44,312 bases of DNA from Planctomycetota bacterium (lineage in GTDB: Bacteria; Planctomycetota; Planctomycetia; Pirellulales; JADFKK01): positions 1-44,312 of the forward strand of contig JADFKK010000019.1 of assembly GCA_022564995.1 (NCBI GenBank). The letters are read 5' to 3'. Position numbers and translations under genes: made by a program. The notes under the pieces were generated by a model. The model was not told the origin of the DNA, ran no database searches, and saw nothing but the letters and a program-made list of their open reading frames with translations. This document shows positions 8,285 through 18,400 of the stretch, one piece after another (within the stretch, counting starts at the first letter, position 1; each line of letters begins with the position of its first letter).

Positions 8285-11200
8285 TTGTCACGTCGAGCCA
8301 TGTTGCGAACGCCATGCCACTGTGCTGCCCGTCGCCGCGACAACCGCCGCGTTCGCTTGGCCATCGAGCCGCTGGAAGAACGCCGGCTGCTTAGCGCGTC
8401 GAGCGTCGGATTGGCGCCGCATGAAAACGTGAGTGCCGCAGTCTGGGCTACGGTCCCGGCCGATTTGACCGGCGACGGCTTCGTCGACTTTCAGGACATT
8501 ACCATCCTGCTGGCCCACTGGAACCAACAGGCCGGGGCCACTTCAGGAAATCTGGATCATGCCGAGAGTACGCCCGTTGATTTCGCCGACCTGAGCGTGC
8601 TGCTCGCCGGCTGGACGGGGCCCGCGCCATCTGCGGCGCGGCCGCAACATATCGTCGGCGGGGTAGAGGCGACGCCGAACGACTGGCCGTGGATGGCTTC
8701 GCTCGAAGACGAGTCGTTTCATTTCTGCGGCGGCGCGTTGATCGCCCCGGACATCGTCCTCACCGCGGCACACTGCGCGGTCGGCTCGAACCCCGGCGAT
8801 TTCGACGTGGTGTTGGGCCGACACGATTTGTCGACCGACTTGGGCGAGAGGATTGCGGTTGAGGAGATCATCGTTCATCCCGATTACAACGCCGCGACGA
8901 TCGACTTCGACATTGCACTCGTGCGGCTTGTCCGTCCGTCGGCCCAAACGCCGATCGTCCTCGCCCGACCCGAACAGCAGGCGCTGTTTGCGCCGGGCGT
9001 GTCCTCGACGATCATCGGCTGGGGACGCCTGGTCGAAGGCGGCAATTCGCCCGAGGAGCTCCAGCAGGTGAGCGTGCCGATCGCGTCGAACGAGGCGGCC
9101 AACGCCTTGCCGGGTTACGCAGGGCTAGTGACCGAAAACATGCTGGCGGCGGGGCTTTCCGGCGGGGGCAAGGGCTCCTGTCAAGGAGATAGCGGCGGGC
9201 CGCTGATGGTCGACGACGGCAAAGGCGGCTATCTCCACGCGGGGATCGTGAGTTGGGGCATTGGCTGTGCCCGGTCCAACGCCTACGGCATTTACACGCG
9301 AACCGCCGTGTTCGCCGATTGGATCGACAAATTTTTGCCCAGCGACACCGGCCGCGTTGTTTTCGATGCGAGTCGCTACGCCGCGGGCGACACCCTGGCC
9401 ATCACGGTCCGCGATCTCAATCTGATCGGGCCCGACGAGACCACTGTGCGGGTCGAATCGAGCGGGGGCGATTTTGAACTGGTCAGCCTCGCGCGGGTCA
9501 GCCCCGGGTTTTATCGCGGGTCGATCCTCACGAGCGACGAGCCGGGCGCCGAGAATAACGGCCTGCTGGAAATTGCCGAGGGTGATCTGATTACCGTTAT
9601 TTACGACGACGCCGACGACGGCAGCGGCAGCCCCGCCATCGACAGCGACACGGCCGAGATTGTGAAGGACGACCACGGCAACGATAGCGGCCGCGCAACG
9701 CTGGTGTCGGTTAACACGACCATGTCGGGCGATTTGGAACTGCACGGCGACGTCGATTGGTTTTCGTTCTCGGCCGTGGCCGACACCACCTATATCATCG
9801 ATACTTCGCTCGGCACGCTGGAAGATTCCGTCCTCACGCTCTACGATCAAAATGGCCAGAGCGAAATCGGATTCGATGACGACGGCGGGCTCGGTCTGGC
9901 GTCGCGGCTGTTCTGGACCGCCCCATCGAGCGGCACCTTTTTTGTCGAAGTCCGCGGCTTCGGATCGAATATCGGCTCGTACACTCTGTCTTTATCTGAC
10001 AAACTACCGCCCGACGATCATGGCAACAGCGGCGCGAGCGCGACATCGATAGCCATTAACTCACCCACCGCGGGTGCCCTCGATTTTCCGGGCGACGTCG
10101 ATTGGTTCAGTTTTTCTGCCTCCGCCGAAACTGAATACACGCTGCGCACAACGCTCGACACGCTCTTCGATTCAGGGCTGAGACTTTACGATCAAGACGC
10201 CGTGACGGTGCTCGCCGAAACCGACGCAGAAAGTTTCTCGGCGTCGCTGTTGTTTTGGCAAGCGCCCGCCGATGGGGTTTACTTCGTCGAGGTGTCGAAC
10301 TTTTTCTCCGATACGGGCAGCTACGACGTCGAGGTGAGCGACGTTCCGCTGGTCGACGATCACGGCAATTCAGCGAATTCTGCCACCGCCGCCGCGGTCA
10401 ACGCAGAGATCCTCGGCGAGATTAACTATGCCGGTGACCCGGACTGGTTTTCGTTCGTGGCTGTCGCCGACACTTCGTACACGTTTTCGACAATTCTCAG
10501 CACGCTCGACGACTCGCTGTTGGCTCTCTACGACGTCGACGGCAGCTCGTTGATCGACGAGGATGACGACGGCGGCGGGAACCTCGCTTCGCGCATCATT
10601 TGGACGGCGCCGACCGCCGGCACGTATTATCTTGTGGTCAACGGATTCGGCTCCAACGCGGGCCGATACGGTTTGAAGATTAGCGAGCCGGACGATCACG
10701 GCGATCGGGCTCAAGACGCCACGCCGCTTTCGATCAACGACTCCATTGCGGGTGAAATTGGCAACGGCACCGACGTCGACTGGTTTGGATTTGAAGCGGT
10801 CGCCGGCACGACCTACACCATCGCCACGTCGCTCGACACGCTGAACGATTCGTTCTTGACGCTTTACGACCCTAGCGGCGTTATGGTCATTGCCGAAGAC
10901 GATGACGGGGGCGGCGGCCTGGCCTCGCGAATCGTCTGGACCGCCTCCGAAAGCGGCACTTATTTTGTCGAGGTATCTGGCTTCTTCGAGTCGATTGGCT
11001 TCTATGAATTGTCGTTGCGAGCCCGCACCGTGCCGGACGACCACGGCGGCAATGCGCAAACGGCCACACCGCTCGGCGCCAGCGGCACGATCGCCGGCGA
11101 CATCGGCATTCCCGGGGACGAAGACTGGTTCAGTTTTCAGGCGATCGCCGGCGCCCGATATGTGATCCGCACGGAGTTGGTCACATTGTCCGATTCCGTG

Positions 11201-12313
11201 CTCGCGCTGATCGGCCGCAGCGGCGAGGCCGAGCTGGTTTTCAACGACGACGACCCGGAAGGCGGCTTTGAATCTCGGATCGACTGGTCGGCCTCGCGCA
11301 GCGGCACGTTCTTCCTGAACGTCGGCGGTTTCCGTGACGCGACCGGCACGTACCGTTTGCACCTCAGCGTCCGCCAACTCGACGCGGAAGTTGTCGGACG
11401 CCACGTTTTTTACAATGGTTCGTCGTTCGACGGCGACGACCCGGACGCGGGCCGCAGCGACGATGCGTCGATCGCCACGGACAAAACGGCCCTGCTGCGA
11501 GGCCAAACGGCCAGCTTCGCAAATTACACCAGCTTCGCCGGCGGCATCAACGGCGTGATGATCGACGTGGCCGGATGGCACGGCACGGATGACGTCGACA
11601 GGTCGCTCTTCGAGTTCCGCACCGGCAACACCCCTGACCCATCCACTTGGCCGCTAGCGGCTTCGCCCACCAGCGTCACCCTGCGCCGCGGCGCCGGCAC
11701 CGAGGGCTCCGATCGCATCACCCTCATCTGGCCCGACGGTGTCATTGTCAACACATGGCTGCAAGTGACCGCCCGGGCCGGGGCCGACACCGGCCTGCTC
11801 TTTGACGACGTATTTTACTTCGGCAACGCGGTCGGTGACACGGGCCAAGGCAATCTGGCGGGCGTCGTGTTGGTCGACGGCATCGACCGGGCCGGCCTGC
11901 GCAGTAATCTCCGCGACGCCGATCAACCGGCGGCGGTTGTGAACGTCTACGATTTCAATCGAGACCGGCGGGTCGACTCGACCGATCAGGCCATCGTCCG
12001 CGACAACGTGCGACATTTTCTAAGCGGCCTAAAACTCATCACAGCGCCGGCGGCTGGCGCTGCACGGATGGCTGGTGCTGCGCGGGCGGCCGAGCGGTCA
12101 ACAACGCCGCCGGGAAAAAACGGCCGCACCGATTTCTTCGAGCGTCTCGGTCGCAGCGAACCGTCCGACCCCTCAACCCGGCGAGCCCAGCGGCGGATCG
12201 ATCGCCGCGCGTCGTCCGAAGTGCCGGACGTTCCGCTCAGCCGCCTCCAAGCCGCGGCGGTCGACCGGGCAATGGTCGAGCGATCCGTCGCGCGCAGCAT
12301 TCTCCTGCGATAA
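8285..12313 (+). CDS. LEPR-XLL secreted S1A serine protease with dockerin-like propeptide and five PPC domains
   Basis: 1342 residues. The TTG start at 8285 is chosen because its codons (MSRRAMLR) align with the ATG start of the next gene (MSRRTMLR) and GGAG lies just upstream. Order: LEPR-XLL export motif LAIEPLEERRLLSA (residues 25-38); dockerin-like module DLTGDGFVDFQD to WTGPAP (60-115); chymotrypsin-fold protease from IVGG (123) to ~352 with His163, Asp209, Ser303 (GDSGG) and cysteine pairs C148/C164 and C299/C328; an Ig-like linker domain (353-460); five PPC domains (462-1028); a planctomycete C-terminal domain with a DFNRDRRVDSTDQ loop; and a tail with RLQAAAVDRA. The residue at chymotrypsin position 189 is Gly297, not Asp, so Lys/Arg specificity is not expected. 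Activation at H122/I123 would release the dockerin-like propeptide. It is expected to act outside the cell or at its surface. Confidence 0.9.
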   Translation: MSRRAMLRTPCHCAARRRDNRRVRLAIEPLEERRLLSASSVGLAPHENVSAAVWATVPADLTGDGFVDFQDITILLAHWNQQAGATSGNLDHAESTPVDFADLSVLLAGWTGPAPSAARPQHIVGGVEATPNDWPWMASLEDESFHFCGGALIAPDIVLTAAHCAVGSNPGDFDVVLGRHDLSTDLGERIAVEEIIVHPDYNAATIDFDIALVRLVRPSAQTPIVLARPEQQALFAPGVSSTIIGWGRLVEGGNSPEELQQVSVPIASNEAANALPGYAGLVTENMLAAGLSGGGKGSCQGDSGGPLMVDDGKGGYLHAGIVSWGIGCARSNAYGIYTRTAVFADWIDKFLPSDTGRVVFDASRYAAGDTLAITVRDLNLIGPDETTVRVESSGGDFELVSLARVSPGFYRGSILTSDEPGAENNGLLEIAEGDLITVIYDDADDGSGSPAIDSDTAEIVKDDHGNDSGRATLVSVNTTMSGDLELHGDVDWFSFSAVADTTYIIDTSLGTLEDSVLTLYDQNGQSEIGFDDDGGLGLASRLFWTAPSSGTFFVEVRGFGSNIGSYTLSLSDKLPPDDHGNSGASATSIAINSPTAGALDFPGDVDWFSFSASAETEYTLRTTLDTLFDSGLRLYDQDAVTVLAETDAESFSASLLFWQAPADGVYFVEVSNFFSDTGSYDVEVSDVPLVDDHGNSANSATAAAVNAEILGEINYAGDPDWFSFVAVADTSYTFSTILSTLDDSLLALYDVDGSSLIDEDDDGGGNLASRIIWTAPTAGTYYLVVNGFGSNAGRYGLKISEPDDHGDRAQDATPLSINDSIAGEIGNGTDVDWFGFEAVAGTTYTIATSLDTLNDSFLTLYDPSGVMVIAEDDDGGGGLASRIVWTASESGTYFVEVSGFFESIGFYELSLRARTVPDDHGGNAQTATPLGASGTIAGDIGIPGDEDWFSFQAIAGARYVIRTELVTLSDSVLALIGRSGEAELVFNDDDPEGGFESRIDWSASRSGTFFLNVGGFRDATGTYRLHLSVRQLDAEVVGRHVFYNGSSFDGDDPDAGRSDDASIATDKTALLRGQTASFANYTSFAGGINGVMIDVAGWHGTDDVDRSLFEFRTGNTPDPSTWPLAASPTSVTLRRGAGTEGSDRITLIWPDGVIVNTWLQVTARAGADTGLLFDDVFYFGNAVGDTGQGNLAGVVLVDGIDRAGLRSNLRDADQPAAVVNVYDFNRDRRVDSTDQAIVRDNVRHFLSGLKLITAPAAGAARMAGAARAAERSTTPPGKNGRTDFFERLGRSEPSDPSTRRAQRRIDRRASSEVPDVPLSRLQAAAVDRAMVERSVARSILLR
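9668..11368 (+). repeat. Five tandem PPC domains within the protease gene
   Basis: Each unit of ~113 codons opens with DDHGN or a variant, has GDVDWFSF near residue 30, a TLxDSxLxLYD segment, a DDDGGxxLASRxxW segment and ends with GTYFVEVxGF. Units fall at about residues 462-571, 577-685, 691-800, 803-911 and 918-1028. PPC (bacterial pre-peptidase C-terminal) domains are beta-sandwiches usually attached to secreted peptidases. The copies are clearly diverged in protein sequence, so this is an old duplication. Confidence 0.9.
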
Positions 12314-12314
12314 G

Positions 12315-12344
12315 CTGGCATTCTCGGCCAAGGGGCTGTAGAAT
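12315..12344 (+). promoter_or_regulatory. Putative promoter of the giant LEPR mosaic protein gene
   Basis: CTGGCA (12315-12320), an 18-base spacer TTCTCGGCCAAGGGGCTG and TAGAAT (12339-12344). It starts one base after the TAA of the preceding gene and matches 27 of 30 bases of the element at 8182-8211. The coding start at 12482 is ~137 bases downstream, so the leader would be long. Confidence 0.6.
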
Positions 12345-12481
12345 ATACTCCTGATGGGATTTCAGAAACGGGGTGCCATGGGCGGCTTGCCCGCCCTTGC
12401 GCAGCACAACATGTAAGGCGAGCCAGGGCAGTCAATCGGCCCATCGCACCCGTGAATAATCCAGGCGAGGAACAGGACGCC

Positions 12482-15400
12482 ATGTCACGTCGAACCATGT
12501 TGCGATCGTCGCTCCGTTCGTTTGCCCGATGTACCGATAGACGCTTCAAGCGTCTGGCCATCGAGCCGCTCGAGAAACGCCGGATGTTGGCAGCATTTCC
12601 GTACCCGCTGCCGCTTGCGCCGCTTGTGCCGGCTGGAAGCCTGGTCTACGAAACCGCGGCGGAGCGCAGCATTGACTCGGTTGGTGCGGTGGACACGTTG
12701 GAATTGGCCATCGACGCCGGACAGTCCGTCACGGTGTTGATCGAGCCCCTGGGTGGGCTGCGCGCTGCCTTGGAAATTCGCGATTCCGCTGGTGCCCTAG
12801 TTGGCTCAGAAAGTGCCGCTGCGGCCGGCCAGACGTTGCTGCTGCAGACACTGCCGATTGTTGAAACCGACACGTACACGATAACCGTTTCGGGGGTCGA
12901 CGGCGGTGTCGGCGCGTTCAACGGCCGAGTGTTGTTGAATGCGGCGGTTGAGCTGGAATCGCACGACGGCGTGACCAACGACGACCCCAATACGGCCCAG
13001 AGCCTGGCGGCCAGTTTCATTTCGCTGGTCGGCGCCGCCGAGCGTGGGGCGGTGCTGGGAAGCTTGGATGCTGTGATTTCAACCTGGTATGAAGCCAACA
13101 TGGACGTCGATCCGGGTTGGGTCTTAGAGGGAGCCTGGCAGTATGGACCACCGACGGGCGGCGGATCGCACAATCTTGACCCAGTGTCCGGATTCACCGG
13201 GCCCAATGTCATTGGCTACAACCTTCGTGGCGACTATCCGGACGACCTGGGAGTGGATTACGCCACGACTCCACCCTTCTCAACACTCGGAGCCAGCGGC
13301 GTCTCGTTGTCGTTCAAGCGTTGGCTGGGGGTTGAGAGCAGCATCTACGATCATGCAACCGTCGAGGTCAGCAACGATGGGGGTAGCAACTGGACGACCG
13401 TCTGGAACAACCCTAGTGAGTCGATTCAGGATCCTAGTGAGTCGATTCAGGACAGCAGATGGACGCCACAGACCTTCGATATCTCCGCGATTGCCGACGA
13501 TCAGCCCGATGTTCGTCTTCGCTGGTCCATGGGCCCGACCGACAGTTCGGTCACATATCCCGGCTGGAATATCGACGACGTTTCTGTATCCAGCAGCACA
13601 TCTTCAGATTCTGACTGGTATCGTTTCGAGCTTGCCGACGGCCAGTCGGCGAGTTTGACATTGTACAGTTTGTCGGGCGGGCTGTCGTCGATCGAGCTGT
13701 ACGACGCGGCCAACACGCGCCTTGAATTCGACGCCGGGCCAGTGGCTCACATCGGCGAGTTTCTCGGCACCGCCGGCGACGGCCTGGCGGCAGATTACTT
13801 CGTGCGCGTCTTTGACACCGCCGGAGAGTACAACCTGGTCGTGGCCCGCGGCGCACGGCTGGCGGTCGGGAACGCTGGTGCGTCGCTGGACCTGACGCTC
13901 GCTGGGACGGCGCTGGGACACCTGGATGCGGGCATCGGCGTCGGTTTGCGACACTTCACCGTCAGCGTGATGGCCGGCGACGTGTTGGAAATAGCGACGT
14001 CGACCCCGGCGGACGGAGCGGGCGAGTTCGTCAACCTGCTCGATCCTCGCATCGAGTTGTACGATCCGACCGCCGCGTTGGTGGCCGGCGACGACAACGG
14101 CGCCGGCGACGGGCGTAATGCTTCGTTGAGGCACACGGCCACCAAGTCGGGCCGGTATGCGGTACGCGTCTTGCCGGTGGGCGAAACCGCAGGCGAGTTC
14201 GTGTTGCGCATCGCGGGACACAGCCGTCCACCGGGCGGTTTCGATTTCGGTGATGCACCGGCGCCTTATCCAACATCACGGGCCGACGACGGTGCGCGTC
14301 ACGAGGCGATCGGGCCGACGCTCGGCGGATTGCGGGATGAGGAACTTGACGGACAGCCATCGACGGACGCCAACGGCGACCGAGCGGACGAGGACGGCGT
14401 CACCTTTGGCACAATTCGCGTGGGCCAACTCGACGCGAGCGTTACGGTCAACGTCCAGGATGCGCCGGCGGGCACAAAGCTAGACGCCTGGATCGACTTC
14501 AACGGCGACGGCACATGGGGTGGGCCGGGCGAACATATCTTCGATAGCGTTGTCGTCAACAACGGGAACAACGTCTTTGAGTTCGACGTGCCGAGTTGGG
14601 CAACCAGTGGTGACACCTACGCGCGATTCCGCTTGAGCACCGAGGGCGACTTGGGCGTGGGCGGCTCGGCCGCGGATGGCGAGGTCGAGGACTATCGGAT
14701 CGCAATCAACCCGCCCACCCAGGCGTCCGGCGCATTCGTCGGGGAGAACAGCATCATCAGCAATTTCTTTGGCGTGCAGAGTGCAGTGGCGGCGGACGTC
14801 GACGGCGACGGCGACATGGACTTGATTGGCGCCGAAGGCGGATTTGACGACGAAATCAAGTGGTTCGAGAACGACGGCAACGAAGTCTTCACGACCCATG
14901 ATCTCGGCAGAACCCGTGGCGTCAGCAGCATTATTGCGGCGGACATCGATGGGGACGGCGACGTGGACGTGATCATTGCGTCTGATGACTACTTCGACAG
15001 CAAGATCGAGTGGTATCGCAACGATGGCAACGGAGGATTTACCGTCCACACGATAACCACTGATGTAAAACGCGCGTCTAACGTGTTTGCTGCGGACATT
15101 GACGGCGATGGCGACATGGATGTGGTCGGCGCGTCCGCCGGCGATGACAGAATTACCTGGTACGAGAATGACGGCAGCGAAGCGTTCACACCCCACATCA
15201 TCAGCACCGACGCCGACGTTGTCAGAAGCGTGTTCGCGGCGGACGTCGATGGCGACGGCGACATGGACGTGCTCAGCGCGTCCCAGAATGACAACAAGAT
15301 CGCGTGGTACGAGAACGATGGCAGTCAGCGCTTCACGCCCCATATCATTACCACCGACGCCGCAGGGGCTGCTCGAGTGTTTGCTGCGGACGTCGACGGC

Positions 15401-18400
15401 GACGGCGACATGGATGTGCTCAGCGCGTCCAAGGACGACGGTACGATCGCGTGGTACGAGAACGACGGCAACGAACGATTCACGCCTCACGTCATCGCCA
15501 CCGATACTGCCAGTCCATCGGACGTAGTTGCAGTGGATCTGGACGGCGATGGCGACATCGACGTGCTGGAGGCCTCATTCTCTGGATTCGCGTGGTACGA
15601 AAACGATGGCAGCCAGCGATTCACGGCCCATAGTATCAGTCGCCCGTCCGAGCGTCCGACCAGCGTGTTTCCGGCAGACATCGATGGCGACGGCGACCTG
15701 GACATAGTGGTGGCGTCCCGCTTTGACACCAAGATCTCCTGGTACGCAAACGACGGTTCGCCCGAGCCGACTTTTGACTTCGGCGACGCTCCGGCGCCCT
15801 ATCCGACATTGTTGTCCGCCGCCGGCGCCGCTCATAATCCAGTTGGGCCGACCCTCGGACCGGATCGCGATGACGAAGTTGACGGTCAGCCGACCGCTAG
15901 CGCCGACGGCGACGGAGCGGACGAAGATGGCGTGACGTTTGGCTCCATTCGCGTGGGCCAGCTTGACGCCATCGTCACCGTCAACGTGCAAAACGCGGTG
16001 GCCGGCGCCAAGCTCGACGCCTGGATCGACTTCAACGGCGACGGAAGTTGGGGTGGGCCGGGCGAGCAGATCTTCGCTAGCGCGGTCGTCAGCAATGGGG
16101 ACAACGCCTTGTCGTACGACGTGCCGAGTTGGGCAAAGTTTGGCAACACGTTTGCGCGATTCCGCCTGAGCACAGCGGGCGGCTTGGCCGTCGGCGGCTC
16201 GGCTGCGGACGGCGAAGTCGAGGATTACCGAGTCACGATCGATTCGCCCGCTGGGCCTCCGCGTGTGATCGATTCGTCCATCCGCCAAGGTGATGTGCGG
16301 ACCGGAGGCCCATTCGTCTATACGGTGCAATTCAGTGAATCAATCGCCCCGGACCGCGTTGATATTGGCGACGTAGTTCTCATCGGCGACACCGTCGGTG
16401 CGGTAGTGGCCACAACGGTCGCCTATGCTGACGGCACGGCTACGTTGACGGCCACCTTTCCCGACCTGTCATCGGACCAGTATACGCTGACGGTCCGCAG
16501 CAGCCCGAGCGGCATTGTGGATCTGAGCGGAGAACTCTTGGACGGCGAACGACACGCGACGACGACCGTCCCATCCGGCGACGGGGCAGCCGGCGGCGAC
16601 TTCGAAGTCAATTTTGCGGTCGACGCCACGCCTCCACGGGTGATTGCCTCCTCAATTCTGCAAAACGGCGTTGTAGCGGCCGGCGCGCTGCTGTACACGG
16701 TGCGGTTCGACGAGCCGCTGTTGGCCAGCACGCTGGACGTGTCGAACGTGACCTTGTCGGGGTTATTCAACGGAAGCATCACCGCGACGCAGTTCAGCTA
16801 CGACGTCGATTCGTCGACGCTGACGCTCGGTTTTGACGTATTCCCTGACGATGTCTATACGCTCACACTGCGCAGCGGCGGCAATCGGTTTACCGATTTG
16901 GTGGGCCACAGCCTGGATGGCGAGCGGCATTCGACAACGACCGTCCCCTCGGGCAACGGCGCCGCCGGGGGTGATTTTGTCGTTGATTTTGCCGTCGAAG
17001 GCGGGCCGCCGCGAGTGGTCGATTCGTCCCTCCTTGAAGGTGACGTGCGCCTGGGCGGCACGCTGAACTACACGGCGCGATTTAGCGAGCCGATCGACCC
17101 GGAGAGCGTTGTTGCTAACAACGTGGTTCTCATCGGCGACACCATCGGCGCTGTGACAGCAACGTCGGTCACTTTTGCCGCGGGCACGGCCACGTTGACG
17201 GCCTCCTTTTCCGGTCTGCCGTCAGACAACTTCACGCTGAGGGTTCTTAGCGGCCCAGACGGTATCAAAGATCTGACCGGCAGCCAACTCGACGGCGAGC
17301 CGCACCCAGCAACGACCGTGCCCTCGGGCGATGGGACCGCTGGCGGCGATTTTGAAGTTCACTTCACAGTCGATGCGACTCCTCCGCACGTAATCGCTTC
17401 CTCGATCCTGCAAAACGATGTGCTTGCGACCGATTCAATATCGTACACGGCCCAGTTTAGCGAGCCGCTGCTGGCCGGCGTGCTCGACGCAGGCGACGTG
17501 CGATTGGCGAGCCAGCGCAGCGGCGTGTTTGTCCCGACGCAATTCGAGTACAACGACGTAACGTCTACGCTGATGCTCGGTTTCGACAATCTGCCGGACG
17601 ACTTTTACACGCTGACGCTCCGCAGTGGCGAGAATCGAATCCGAGACATCGCGGGCAACGTACTGGACGGCGAACGACACCCGACGAGGACGGTCCCGTC
17701 CGGTAACGGCGCGGCCGGCGGTGATTTCGTCGTCGGCTTCTTCCTCGACAGCCGCCCGCCGCGGGTGATCGAGTCGTCGATTCGCGAGGGCGACGCGGTA
17801 ACCGCGGGCGGGCTCACCTATACGGCGCGGTTCGACGAGTCGCTCGATCTGGCCAGCGTGATCGCCGCCAACGTGCATCTGGTGGGCAGTCGCGTGGGCG
17901 AATTTGCGCCCACGTCGGTCACTTATCGCGAGAGCAGTTCCACGTTGACCGCCACGTTCCCCAGTCTACCGATTGACCAGTATGTGCTAACGCTCCGTAG
18001 CGGCGTCGGTGGTCTTGCCGATCGTTCGGGCAAGCCATTGGATGGTGAACGCCACGCAACGACCACCGTTCCCTCGGGCGACGGAGTGCCCGGCGGCAAT
18101 TTCGAGGTCCACTTTGGCATCGCCAGCGAGATCGGCGGAACAATCGCCAGCGATACGGTCTTGCCCACCGGTAGTGGTCCCTGGCGTGTGACCAGCAACC
18201 TGACCGTTCCGGCCGGCGTGACGCTGACGATTGAGCCGGGCGTGGTGATGTTGTTCGAGGCGGGCGTCGAAGTGGTGGTCCGCGGGCGGATCGTGGCGGT
18301 GGGAACGCCGGGCTCGCGAATTCGGTTGACGAGCGCGGATGGGGCGAAGTGGGACGGCATTCACCTTCGCGATTCTTTGGAAGACAACATCTTTGCTTAC

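Noticed and set aside
10370..11581. 403-codon minus-strand frame inside the protease gene
   Set aside because: It is antisense to the PPC repeats, and its apparent internal repetition only reflects those repeats.
12345..12481. Small gene or regulatory RNA in the leader of the giant protein
   Set aside because: A GGGCGGCTTGCCCGCCC-like stem is present, but there is no coding frame, riboswitch-like fold or second copy to support a call.
14790..15760. Regular ~147-base repeats resembling a CRISPR or satellite array
   Set aside because: The repeated GACGTCGACGGCGACGGCGAC stretches encode DxDGDGDxD loops of FG-GAP blades in a continuous reading frame; spacers are coding and too long.
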